Shown here piece after piece: positions 17,141 through 26,546 of a stretch of DNA of 64,000 nt. Numbering within the stretch: the stretch's first letter is position 1; each line of letters opens with the position of its first letter. The stretch comes from Treponema sp. (GTDB lineage: Bacteria; Spirochaetota; Spirochaetia; Treponematales; Breznakiellaceae), in assembly GCA_009787835.1 (NCBI GenBank), contig WQSN01000005.1, positions 26,545 through 90,544 of the forward strand, in the 5' to 3' direction. A program made the position numbers and the translations under genes. The notes beneath the pieces were generated by a model. It was not told the DNA's origin and made no database searches. It saw only the letters and a list, made by a program, of their open reading frames with translations.

Positions 17141-18631
17141 ATGAACCTTAAAAAAAACAGACGGTTTATTGTTCTGTTCTGTCTGGCATTGTTTACTGTA
17201 ATTTCAGCTAACATACAGGCCCAGTCAGCGGAAAGCGGGGGACAGGCAAAACAGACTGTGCGGTTAAGCACTTCTGAAGCGGTGGAAAGGGCATTGAGAA
17301 ATAACCTCAGCCTTGAATCCACCCGGACAAGCGTAGCGACAAAAAGACGTGCATCGGAAATGTCATGGAATCAATTTATACCCAGCATAAGCGTTAATGG
17401 TATTTTTCAACTGGATAATGAGAAGAGCACTGCTTCAGGAATGATTCCACTGGAACAAATTCCATTAAATCCTCTTTATACCAATCCATTAACTGGCGCT
17501 TCATTGTTACCACCGGGAGTTCCAAATTTTTACGGCGTTGTCCCCTACTCAGTCGATGTTCCGCAATGGCGCATTGTCGGCAATGTGCAGGTTTCACTCA
17601 GTTTAAGCGCCGCGATGTTTGAAAACATGAGGCGGCTGCGGCTGGATTACGAGGGAGGGCTGCTCACTTATGAAAAGGCAAAGGCGCAGCTTGAACGCGA
17701 TGTGCGCAAGGCGTATCACAGCATGCTTCTGTTACAGGAAAATATCAATCTCCTTCGCAGTTCTTTTGAAAATGTCGAGCGTCAGGTGCAAATGGCCTAC
17801 GCGAACTACAGCGCGGGCCTGGTTCCGGAACTGACATATTTACAGGCGCGCGTATCAAGAGAAAACATGAGGCCGATGATCGATCAGGCGGAAAACGGGC
17901 TTAAACTTTCAATGGCCCAGTTCGCGATGTTTCTGGGATTCGATTACGACACTCCGTTTGAGCTTGTTCCTGTTTCAAGCAATGTCGATTTCATTCCCTT
18001 TGATGTAGCCGATATGATCAGGCAGGCTTCCGCAAAAAAGCCTGATATTCTGGAACTGCGCCAGACAATTTTGATGCTGGAAAGCGCGCGTAAAGCTCAA
18101 GTGTACGCGATTACGCCGTATTTAAACATCAGTTGGGGATCAAATTCAGCTTTTATTCCGCTTGATGACAAAAAGTTTTTTACATGGGATGACTGGAACA
18201 GATCAGGCTCACTTTCCATTACGCTTGGAACAAGCCTGCACAGCCTGCTTCCGTGGGGCTCGAGCATTCAGGGGGTAAAGAACCTTGATGATCAGATAAC
18301 AACGGCGAGTATCGGTCTTGCACAGTTAATCCGCGGCACCGAAATTGAAATCTACAGTATCATACTGTCTCTTGAAAGAGCGCGGATAAGCGCGGAAGTG
18401 CAGGCGCAGACTGTAGATTTGGCCGAGCAGTCCCGCCGTCTGACCGAAGAGGCGTACAGGGCAGGGATTCAGGATTATTCCCAGGTTCAGAACGCGGAAC
18501 AGTCCCTGCATCAGGCGCGTGTCCAGATGATTGAACTGCAATTTAATTACCTTAACAGTCTTATTGACCTAGAATACGCAATCGGCGTTCCGTTCGGGAC
18601 TCTCAGCTCAAAAGGAGATGCTTTTAAATGA
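17141..18631 (+). CDS. TolC-like outer membrane efflux protein
   Basis: Signal peptide, STSEAVERALRNNLSLE, two coiled-coil OEP repeats. Confidence 0.9.
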   Translation: MNLKKNRRFIVLFCLALFTVISANIQAQSAESGGQAKQTVRLSTSEAVERALRNNLSLESTRTSVATKRRASEMSWNQFIPSISVNGIFQLDNEKSTASGMIPLEQIPLNPLYTNPLTGASLLPPGVPNFYGVVPYSVDVPQWRIVGNVQVSLSLSAAMFENMRRLRLDYEGGLLTYEKAKAQLERDVRKAYHSMLLLQENINLLRSSFENVERQVQMAYANYSAGLVPELTYLQARVSRENMRPMIDQAENGLKLSMAQFAMFLGFDYDTPFELVPVSSNVDFIPFDVADMIRQASAKKPDILELRQTILMLESARKAQVYAITPYLNISWGSNSAFIPLDDKKFFTWDDWNRSGSLSITLGTSLHSLLPWGSSIQGVKNLDDQITTASIGLAQLIRGTEIEIYSIILSLERARISAEVQAQTVDLAEQSRRLTEEAYRAGIQDYSQVQNAEQSLHQARVQMIELQFNYLNSLIDLEYAIGVPFGTLSSKGDAFK

Positions 18632-19608
18632 AATCAGTGAACAGGACGCATTTTGCACATAACGGTTTATTCATATTAATAATAACTGTTTTTTTATTGC
18701 CGGGCTGCACGCGGGTAAACCAGCTTCTTGAAAGATTTGGATTAACAGATAACAGCAGCGCATCTCAAACAGTCCAGGATGTTCCGGTATTCGCCGTCAA
18801 TACCACTTTGGCTGTCGAAGGCCAGATACAGGAATATATATCACTGTCAGGCGACATTGTAGCGGGCTCTACCGTAGACGCGTATTCGGACGCGGCGGGA
18901 AGGGTAACGCGGATATATGTTTCCGTCGGAAGCTGGGTAAGCAGGGGCGACAGGATAGCGACAGTAGATCCTTCGCGCCCGGGCATGACATTCATGGAAA
19001 GCACTGTCACATCCCCAATCAGCGGAACAATCGCCATGCTGCCTGCGCAGGTGGGCATGACCATAAGCCAGGCGGTGCCTCTGGCGAGGATTCAGGCGGC
19101 GGGCGCGCTTGAAATTAAATTAAATGTCGCAGAACGTTTCATCTCCAAAATGGCGATGAATCTGCCCTGCGAAATAACCCTTGACGCATGGCCCGGCGAA
19201 GTATTTCTGGGAAGCGTAAGGGAACTGTCGCCGAATGTCGATCCTGCGTCCCGCACCATGGAAGTCCGCGTGAATGTAAGAGATACAGCATCCAGGCTTA
19301 AACCCGGCATGTTCGCAAAGGTACGGGTAATCACAGAAAGAAAAGATCACATTGTAAAGATTCCGGCATCGGCTGTTATTACCAGATTCGGGGAGCAGTA
19401 TGTATATGTGACAAGAAGGGATTCGGAAAATCCGGCATACAATATAGTCAGAAAAAGGGTAATAACACAGGGCATTCTGATTGACGGAATAATGGAAGTG
19501 CAGAAAGGGCTTGAACCAGGCGAAGAAATCGTTGTCAGAGGCCAGACGCTTCTTGACGACGGCTCAAGGGTAAACATAATTGAGCGCGTAACGCCACTGG
19601 GAGAATAG
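18628..19608 (+). CDS. RND efflux periplasmic adaptor (MFP), lipoprotein
   Basis: Lipobox LLPGC; biotinyl-lipoyl-like motifs (GRVTRIYVSVGSWVSRGDRIATVDP); KIPASAV. Confidence 0.9.
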   Translation: MKSVNRTHFAHNGLFILIITVFLLPGCTRVNQLLERFGLTDNSSASQTVQDVPVFAVNTTLAVEGQIQEYISLSGDIVAGSTVDAYSDAAGRVTRIYVSVGSWVSRGDRIATVDPSRPGMTFMESTVTSPISGTIAMLPAQVGMTISQAVPLARIQAAGALEIKLNVAERFISKMAMNLPCEITLDAWPGEVFLGSVRELSPNVDPASRTMEVRVNVRDTASRLKPGMFAKVRVITERKDHIVKIPASAVITRFGEQYVYVTRRDSENPAYNIVRKRVITQGILIDGIMEVQKGLEPGEEIVVRGQTLLDDGSRVNIIERVTPLGE

Positions 19609-19610
19609 CC

Positions 19611-22600
19611 ATGAGCATGGTAAAAACAGTCGTTTCACGGCCTACAACTATATTCATAGTATTCGCGCTCCTTATCGGACTTGGTTTTTTCGCAATGGCG
19701 AATCTTCCAATCGATCTGTATCCTGAAATCAGCCTGCCCATTCTGGCGGTTTACACTTCATACACGGGAGCCGGTCCTGAAGAAGTTGAAAGGTCCGTTA
19801 CGCGCACTCTTGAAGCTACCCTGTCCGGCGTCTCGGGTCTTGAAAATGTCACTTCCATGTCAAGCAAGGGAACAAGCCTTGTCATCATGGAGTTCAGTTA
19901 CGGGACAGATATATCCGACGCGTCCAACTCAATCCGCGATTCGCTTGATCGCATCAGAAATTATCTGCCCTCCGGCGTACAGTCGCCGATTATTTTCAAG
20001 GCTGACGTGTCCATGATGCCCATCATGACGCTGATGATTACATCGGACAGAAGAACTTCCGAAGAGTTACGCGAAATCGCGGAGGATACAGTCGTCCCGC
20101 GCATTGAACAGACGCCGGGCATTTCAACCGCATCCGTAAGCGGGGGCAGGACAAAAATAATCCGCGTGGAAGTTCCGCAGAGCCGCCTTGAGGCGTACGG
20201 GCTAACAATAACGCAGATACAGCAAATGATCGCGGTGCAGAACATGCAGACAGCCGCCGGAACAATCACGGAAGGGGGCCTGTCATACATTCTTACAACA
20301 ATGGGCGAGTATACATCGTTAGACGAAATAAAAAACACCGTAGTCAGCTACAGGGGCGGAGGTTATTCAGGCGGAGTGGTGGAACTGCCGAGGCAGATTT
20401 ACCTGCGCGACCTTGCCGATGTATATGAGGATTACCGCGACCAGTCAAGCGTGGTTTATGTAAACGGACAGTCCGCTGTAACCCTTTCGGTATCAAAACA
20501 GAGCGGAAAAAATTCGGTGCAAACCGCCAAAGAACTGCGTTCCAGAATGGACAGAATCTCCCGCGAGCTTCCGTCTGACATAAAAATAACTGAGCTTTAC
20601 AACAACACCGACATTGTGGAAAATTCCTTAAATCAGGTAACGTCTACCGCGATCTGGGGCGCGTTCCTGGCGATTTTTACGCTGTTCCTTTTCCTGCGTT
20701 CCGCAAAACCGACCTTGATCATCGGCGTCAGCATCCCTGTGTCGGTTATCATAACAATGCTGTTAATGTACTTCATGGGACTTACCCTGAACCTGATGAC
20801 AATGGCCGGCCTTGTGCTTGGAATAGGAATGCTGATCGACAATTCAATAGTTATACTGGAAAATATTTATCAGTACCGCGAGAAGGGCGCGAAACTGAAA
20901 ACAGCCTCGATACTGGGCACTTCGGAAATGATAGTCGCCATTACAGCCTCCACTTTGACAACAATCTGCGTTTTCGCTCCGATGGTTATGTTCCAGGGGC
21001 TTTTGGAAATGGCCGGAGAATTATTTTCCGGTCTTGCCTTTACCGTTGTAATATCGCTGGGTATTTCGCTATTTACCGCCATCTTCCTTGTTCCGGTATT
21101 GTGCAGCCATTACCTTCCGCTTGTTACGCGAAAACAAAAACCGCTGAAGGGCGCACTGGCGAAAACCGACGCGGTATTTGATAAATTTTTTGTATGGCTT
21201 GACACAAAATACAGGAACGCGGTAAAAAGGGTGCTTAACCATAAACTTGTTGTGATACTTTTCCTGCTAGCTTTATTTGTAGTAAGTTTAATGTTAATTC
21301 CCGTAATTGGCTGGGAATTTATGCCGCAGCAGGACAGCGACAATGTCAGCATAACGGCGACGCTTCCGATGGGAACGTCGTTACAGGAAACTGAAGCGGT
21401 TTTAAGACAGGTTCAGATAATTGTTGAAAGGGAAATAAAAGGTTACGACAGGCTCACTCTCAGCGCGGGCGGAGGCGGCATAATGAGTTTAGGCGCGTCA
21501 AATACCCATTCGGGATCACTTCGCATCAGCCTGCCTGAATACTCAAAACGAATTGAAACCGCGAATCAGATGCAGGACATTCTGGAACCGTTTCTGAAAC
21601 AGATTCCAGGCGTTGAATTTTCATTTGGCGGCGGGTTAAGCCTGGATATGCTTGGCGGCAATTCAGTAAACATTATTCTGCGCACAGATAATCTTGAGAA
21701 GGGCAAAGCCGTGGGAGAGAGAATCGCAGTCCTGCTCAAGGACAAGTTAAGCGATTATGTAGTGGAACCTGCGGTGGATTTACAGGACGGTCTGCCGCAG
21801 TATGAAATCATTATCGATCGCGAAAAAATGTACGCGCTTGGCCTTAACACCTATACTGTCGGAAACGAAATAAGAGCCGCGGTAGACGGCGTTACCGCCA
21901 CCAGGTATAAAACAAGCGGCAAGGATTATGATGTAATTCTTATCCTCGCGGAAGCGGATCGCAATACGCTGCCTGCGCTTGATAATATTTTCATTAACAG
22001 CCAGATGGCAGGAAGGGTTCCGCTGTCAAGCTTTGTTCATTATCAGGAAGGCGTAGGGCCTCTGACCATCAACCGTGAGAACCAGAGCCGTGTTATCAAT
22101 GTTTCCGCAAGGGCAAGACCTGGAGTAAGGACAAACCATCTGCAGGAACTTGTCGAGAATCTTATCAGAACGGAAATCCCTGTTGAAGATGATGTGATTA
22201 TAGAATACGGCGGCGCGAACGCGCAGATGGTTAGAATATTTACGCGTTTTATTTTAATCATTGTTGTGGCTATTTTACTTGTATTCGGCATTATGGCAAG
22301 TCTTTTTGAATCATTCCGCTCTCCGTTCATTATCATTCTGACAATTCCGCTGTCATTGATCGGAATCGTCGCGATATATCTCATAACGGGTACCATTTTC
22401 AATGTGCTGACCGCCGTAGGTCTTCTGGTGTTAATCGGCATCATTACCAATAACGGCATCATCCTTGTGGATTATACAAATCTTCTTCGCAAGCGCGGTT
22501 ATCCGCTGAATGATGCGATTGTGGAAGCCGCCCGCACCCGTCTTCGCCCGATATTAATGACTACTGTAACAACCATTTTAGGGCTTGTTCCAATGGCATT

Positions 22601-22826
22601 CTTCCCCGGCGAAGGCACTGAACTTGTCGCTCCCATCGGGAAGACGGTTCTTGGCGGCCTTTCTTTCGGCACATTGATGACCTTGTTCCTGATGCCAACA
22701 GTTTACGCGGTAGTAAACAAACATTCCGATGAACGCGCCGCGAAAGCGCTTGAAAGACGCGAAAGCATCGCATCCGGTGAAGGCCGTATCAAAAGGAGAA
22801 TAACAAGTCAGGAGGAAGATAAATGA
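19611..22826 (+). CDS. RND family efflux transporter permease (AcrB/MexB-like)
   Basis: 1071 aa; VVSRPTTIFIVFALLIGLGFFAMANLPIDLYPEI; GLVLGIGMLIDNSIVILENI; duplicated RND architecture. Confidence 0.95.
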   Translation: MSMVKTVVSRPTTIFIVFALLIGLGFFAMANLPIDLYPEISLPILAVYTSYTGAGPEEVERSVTRTLEATLSGVSGLENVTSMSSKGTSLVIMEFSYGTDISDASNSIRDSLDRIRNYLPSGVQSPIIFKADVSMMPIMTLMITSDRRTSEELREIAEDTVVPRIEQTPGISTASVSGGRTKIIRVEVPQSRLEAYGLTITQIQQMIAVQNMQTAAGTITEGGLSYILTTMGEYTSLDEIKNTVVSYRGGGYSGGVVELPRQIYLRDLADVYEDYRDQSSVVYVNGQSAVTLSVSKQSGKNSVQTAKELRSRMDRISRELPSDIKITELYNNTDIVENSLNQVTSTAIWGAFLAIFTLFLFLRSAKPTLIIGVSIPVSVIITMLLMYFMGLTLNLMTMAGLVLGIGMLIDNSIVILENIYQYREKGAKLKTASILGTSEMIVAITASTLTTICVFAPMVMFQGLLEMAGELFSGLAFTVVISLGISLFTAIFLVPVLCSHYLPLVTRKQKPLKGALAKTDAVFDKFFVWLDTKYRNAVKRVLNHKLVVILFLLALFVVSLMLIPVIGWEFMPQQDSDNVSITATLPMGTSLQETEAVLRQVQIIVEREIKGYDRLTLSAGGGGIMSLGASNTHSGSLRISLPEYSKRIETANQMQDILEPFLKQIPGVEFSFGGGLSLDMLGGNSVNIILRTDNLEKGKAVGERIAVLLKDKLSDYVVEPAVDLQDGLPQYEIIIDREKMYALGLNTYTVGNEIRAAVDGVTATRYKTSGKDYDVILILAEADRNTLPALDNIFINSQMAGRVPLSSFVHYQEGVGPLTINRENQSRVINVSARARPGVRTNHLQELVENLIRTEIPVEDDVIIEYGGANAQMVRIFTRFILIIVVAILLVFGIMASLFESFRSPFIIILTIPLSLIGIVAIYLITGTIFNVLTAVGLLVLIGIITNNGIILVDYTNLLRKRGYPLNDAIVEAARTRLRPILMTTVTTILGLVPMAFFPGEGTELVAPIGKTVLGGLSFGTLMTLFLMPTVYAVVNKHSDERAAKALERRESIASGEGRIKRRITSQEEDK

Positions 22827-23098
22827 TCCGCGTTGAAATAATAGCTAACCGCTCGGTAGAAGAAAATATACTGGATGCGCTTTCCAAAGGAGGGGTCGGC
22901 AAGTTCTATACAAAAATACCAAGCGTATTGGGGGTTGGTTCCGCCGGTCCCCGCATGGGAGACGCGGTCTGGCCCGAAGAGAATTTTTCACTTGTGATTT
23001 GGTGCGAGGAAGAGGAAGCATACGGCATAAAACACGCCATTAATATTGTAAAAGAAAAATTCCCCGGAGAGGGCATTAAAATATTCGGGATTACCTGA
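22823..23098 (+). CDS. Small PII-like / PG0541-type transporter-associated protein
   Basis: 91 aa, [55 protein letters not shown]; 4-nt overlap with RND gene. Confidence 0.7.
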   Translation: MIRVEIIANRSVEENILDALSKGGVGKFYTKIPSVLGVGSAGPRMGDAVWPEENFSLVIWCEEEEAYGIKHAINIVKEKFPGEGIKIFGIT

Positions 23099-24116
23099 CG
23101 CTTACAAGCTCTATCTCAAAAACCAGAAAGCTGTTTGCCGGAATTACTCCGTTTCCCATTTCCCGGTCTCCGTATGCAAGTTCAGGGGGAATAATTATTA
23201 CACGCCTTTCTCCGCTTCTCATGTCCAGAACAGATTCATCGAGACCCGGAATTATCATGCCTACTCCGGTCTGGAATTCCAGCGGACCGCCCCTGATATC
23301 GGAACGATCAAATACCCTTCCTGAAAGAAGCGAACCTGTATAGTTTATTCTGACAGTTTTTCCTGCAGCCGGTTTATCTCCTGATCCCTGTCTTTGGACA
23401 ATGTAACGGATACCAGAAGACGTCTGCTGCGCGTTTGGATATTTTGAGTTTATCTGCGCGATGTCCGCATCCCTTTGCGCCTGCATTTTTCCTGCGCTTG
23501 CAGATTCTATCTGACTCTTGATTCTGTCAAAAGCCGCCTGATCCGCCCTGAAGGAAATTGCGGACGTCCCATTGCGGATAATTGTTATGCGATCTATCCT
23601 GTCGCCCTGCCTGATTGAATTTACCACGCTCTGACCCTGAACTACCTGACCAAAGACCGTATGCAGTCCGTCAAGATGCGGCGTGGCTGTATGTGTGATA
23701 AAAAACTGGCTGCCGTTAGTGCCTGGCCCCGCATTGGCCATGGACAGAATGCCGGGTTTATCATGTTTCAGCGCCGGATCAATTTCATCGGGAAAACGAT
23801 AGCCCGGGCCGCCGGTTCCGTTTCCAAGAGGGCATCCGCCCTGAATCATGAAATTGGAAACAACACGGTGGAATGTAAGCCCGTCATAATACCGCCTGCC
23901 CCTTGAAACATTCATGGAGCCTTCCGCAAGCGCGACAAAATTACAGACCGTAAGTGGCGTGCGTTCATATTCCAGACGCACTATTATATCTCCCCTGACG
24001 GTAGAAATCCGCGCAAAAAGCCCGTCGCCCAGCTGCTGCGCGTCCGCTGTTTCAACTGCACTCAAAATAAAAAAAACTCCCGTTAATGTAAAAAATAATA
24101 ATTTAATATTTTTCAT
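23091..24116 (-). CDS. Peptidyl-prolyl isomerase, cyclophilin-FKBP fusion
   Basis: N-terminal cyclophilin ([43 protein letters not shown]) and C-terminal FKBP ([49 protein letters not shown]). Confidence 0.95.
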   Translation of the reverse strand: MKNIKLLFFTLTGVFFILSAVETADAQQLGDGLFARISTVRGDIIVRLEYERTPLTVCNFVALAEGSMNVSRGRRYYDGLTFHRVVSNFMIQGGCPLGNGTGGPGYRFPDEIDPALKHDKPGILSMANAGPGTNGSQFFITHTATPHLDGLHTVFGQVVQGQSVVNSIRQGDRIDRITIIRNGTSAISFRADQAAFDRIKSQIESASAGKMQAQRDADIAQINSKYPNAQQTSSGIRYIVQRQGSGDKPAAGKTVRINYTGSLLSGRVFDRSDIRGGPLEFQTGVGMIIPGLDESVLDMRSGERRVIIIPPELAYGDREMGNGVIPANSFLVFEIELVSVR

Positions 24117-24185
24117 GTTATTATTGTAACAGGATTAAAGCTAAATCGTCAAGTTAGGTTTTTTTTAACGATGCTCCCTGCGGGT

Positions 24186-26531
24186 TCAGGGTTCCACCGT
24201 GAAAGATACAGCAGCTTCCTCATCGCCGTTCTGAACGCGCAGTGTATGAAACCCCGGTACGCGCGGAAGATAAAAAACAAAAGGACGCTTTACGCTGTAG
24301 GATCGTCCGCCTGACGTTATATGCAATTCATCGCCTGAGCCGCCTATAACTTCAACAGGAATTTCGCTCATGCCGATTCCGGGACTGGAAAGGTACACAA
24401 ATCCGTCGCGCGGGCTTATTACTTCAAGCGGACGGGAAGCGTAATCAATTGAACCCTGCCTTACCGCGGAGTTAAACCACGCCTGATATTCCGCAGGATA
24501 TATTGTTTCACTGCGTCCGTTTATCAATTGATGCCATGTGCAAGAATATGCCGGAAATTCCTGGCGGGTATATTCATTTATGACCGCTATACACGCGCTT
24601 GCTGGCTCCATTCCAGAAACAGCGCAAACGCGTCTCATCTGCCAGCTTTCCGGTTTTTTAAAATCAGGGCCGCCAATGCGGTTTGACTCATGTAAAAATG
24701 TAAGAGCGTCCCGCGTAATCGCGGCGGAAGCGGAACTGCCTGTTCTTCCGACAACAGTTTCTCCCGTAAAATTTCCCATCCAGACTCCCGCGGTATATTT
24801 GGGCGTAGCGCCGAGAGCGACAATGCTTTGAAACTGATTTGCCGTTCCCGTTTTAAACATCGCCGGAAATGAAGTTTTAAAATTGGGCGCATCCCCGAAC
24901 GCCAGCACCCTCGCTCCGGGATCGGATAAAAAAGAACAGATTAAACGCGCGGTATCAGCGTAATAAATCCGCTGTTCATTACCGTCCTGTGATTTATCAT
25001 TTCCTGATTCCGGTATTTCCTTCTTCTCCCATGTGACAGGCAAATAAACTCCGTCCCTCGGAAAAACACTGAATGCCCTGACAAGTTCAAGCAGGCTTAC
25101 AGGCGCGTTACCAAGCGCAAGCCCCAATCCCGCTTCCTGCGCGGAATGCTCGATTGAATCAAAACCCAATGATAAAAGCTTTTGCGTATAATTTTGCACG
25201 CTAAGCCTGTATAAAAGATATACAGCGGGAATGTTCAGACTTGACGCGAGGGCTGAACGGAAAAGCATTGGCCCGTTAAAGCGGTTGTTAAAATTACGCG
25301 GAATGTACAGTTCATTTTCGCCGAAAACCATCTGGACATCGGCCAGTACATCAGTTGGCAGAAAACCGTTTTCCAGCGCCATCGCATATAGAAAAGGTTT
25401 CATGCTGCTGCCTGCCTGATTCAGGGTAAGCACCCCGTCAATCTGTCCTGATGTATTTACGCTGCTGAAATCGGCGCTTCCCACCCAGGCGAGAATTTCA
25501 CCGGTTTCATTGTCAATAACAACTGCCGCCCCGTTTGTAAGACGCGACGAATAGTAGCGCATAACGTTACTGTAAATCGCGCCTTCAATAAAATGCTGAA
25601 GCGAAAGATCCACCGAAAGATACGTTTCCCCGCTAAACGTCCGTGCGTTATGTGTAACATTATTAATATTCTCAGGTAAATCGCCTGAAGACAAAATCCT
25701 TGAGTTAATATTGCGGATAAGATGCGGCAGTTCAAAGGGATACTTAAAGCGCATTGCAGATGATTCTGCGAAAAGCCAGTCATCTTCGGCGATACCGGCC
25801 AATAAAGGCCATTTGGATTTTAATTTTCTGCTTTTGGAAAATCTTGCCTGCAATTCTGCCGCCGCGGCAATGCAATTCTGCGGATTGTCAAGAGGATTAT
25901 ACAAACTTGGCCGTCTTGGAATTACTGCCAGAGCGAAAATCTGCGCGGGAGAAAGCTCATTTATTTGCGCTGAATAAAATGTCCGCGCGGCTGAAGCGAC
26001 TCCTTCCGTATTATAACCAAACGGCACGGAGTTAAGGTATAATTCAAGTATTTCATCTTTTGTAAGCCGCGCTTCAAGGCGATATGCGTTAACAGCTTCA
26101 CCGATTTTACTGAATAAAGTCTGCCGCCGTAATGAGGACTGATCGGATGAGTTCGCGATTAAGCGCGCAAGCTGCATTGTTATTGTAGAAGCTCCGCTTA
26201 CCCTTCTGCCGCCCCCTATATTCTGATAAAGGGCGCGAAGGAGTGCAAGATCATCAACGCCGTCATGAAAGAAAAAACGCCTGTCTTCCGCGAAGACAAA
26301 CACATCCTTTACCTGAGCCGGAATTAAAAGCGGCTTTTCCCTTCTTAGTCCTTCCTCAAGAGCCGTTATCTGCAGCAATTCGCCGTTTCTATCATAGTAG
26401 CGGATACTGTAGGGCCTATCAATAAACAACTTGAGTTCAGGATACGGAGAAAACCGCAAAAGAAGCCATACAACAACAATCACCGCCGCGGTAATAACGA
26501 TTATAATAATTGAGTTGCGTTTAACAATCAT
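24186..26531 (-). CDS. pbpC: Penicillin-binding protein 1C
   Basis: Transglycosylase motifs EDRRFFFHDGVD, GASTITMQLARL; transpeptidase GSSMKPFLYAMALENG, KTGTANQF; PBP1C C-terminal domain. Confidence 0.92.
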   Translation of the reverse strand: MIVKRNSIIIIVITAAVIVVVWLLLRFSPYPELKLFIDRPYSIRYYDRNGELLQITALEEGLRREKPLLIPAQVKDVFVFAEDRRFFFHDGVDDLALLRALYQNIGGGRRVSGASTITMQLARLIANSSDQSSLRRQTLFSKIGEAVNAYRLEARLTKDEILELYLNSVPFGYNTEGVASAARTFYSAQINELSPAQIFALAVIPRRPSLYNPLDNPQNCIAAAAELQARFSKSRKLKSKWPLLAGIAEDDWLFAESSAMRFKYPFELPHLIRNINSRILSSGDLPENINNVTHNARTFSGETYLSVDLSLQHFIEGAIYSNVMRYYSSRLTNGAAVVIDNETGEILAWVGSADFSSVNTSGQIDGVLTLNQAGSSMKPFLYAMALENGFLPTDVLADVQMVFGENELYIPRNFNNRFNGPMLFRSALASSLNIPAVYLLYRLSVQNYTQKLLSLGFDSIEHSAQEAGLGLALGNAPVSLLELVRAFSVFPRDGVYLPVTWEKKEIPESGNDKSQDGNEQRIYYADTARLICSFLSDPGARVLAFGDAPNFKTSFPAMFKTGTANQFQSIVALGATPKYTAGVWMGNFTGETVVGRTGSSASAAITRDALTFLHESNRIGGPDFKKPESWQMRRVCAVSGMEPASACIAVINEYTRQEFPAYSCTWHQLINGRSETIYPAEYQAWFNSAVRQGSIDYASRPLEVISPRDGFVYLSSPGIGMSEIPVEVIGGSGDELHITSGGRSYSVKRPFVFYLPRVPGFHTLRVQNGDEEAAVSFTVEP

Positions 26532-26546
26532 AAAATAATATTATAA

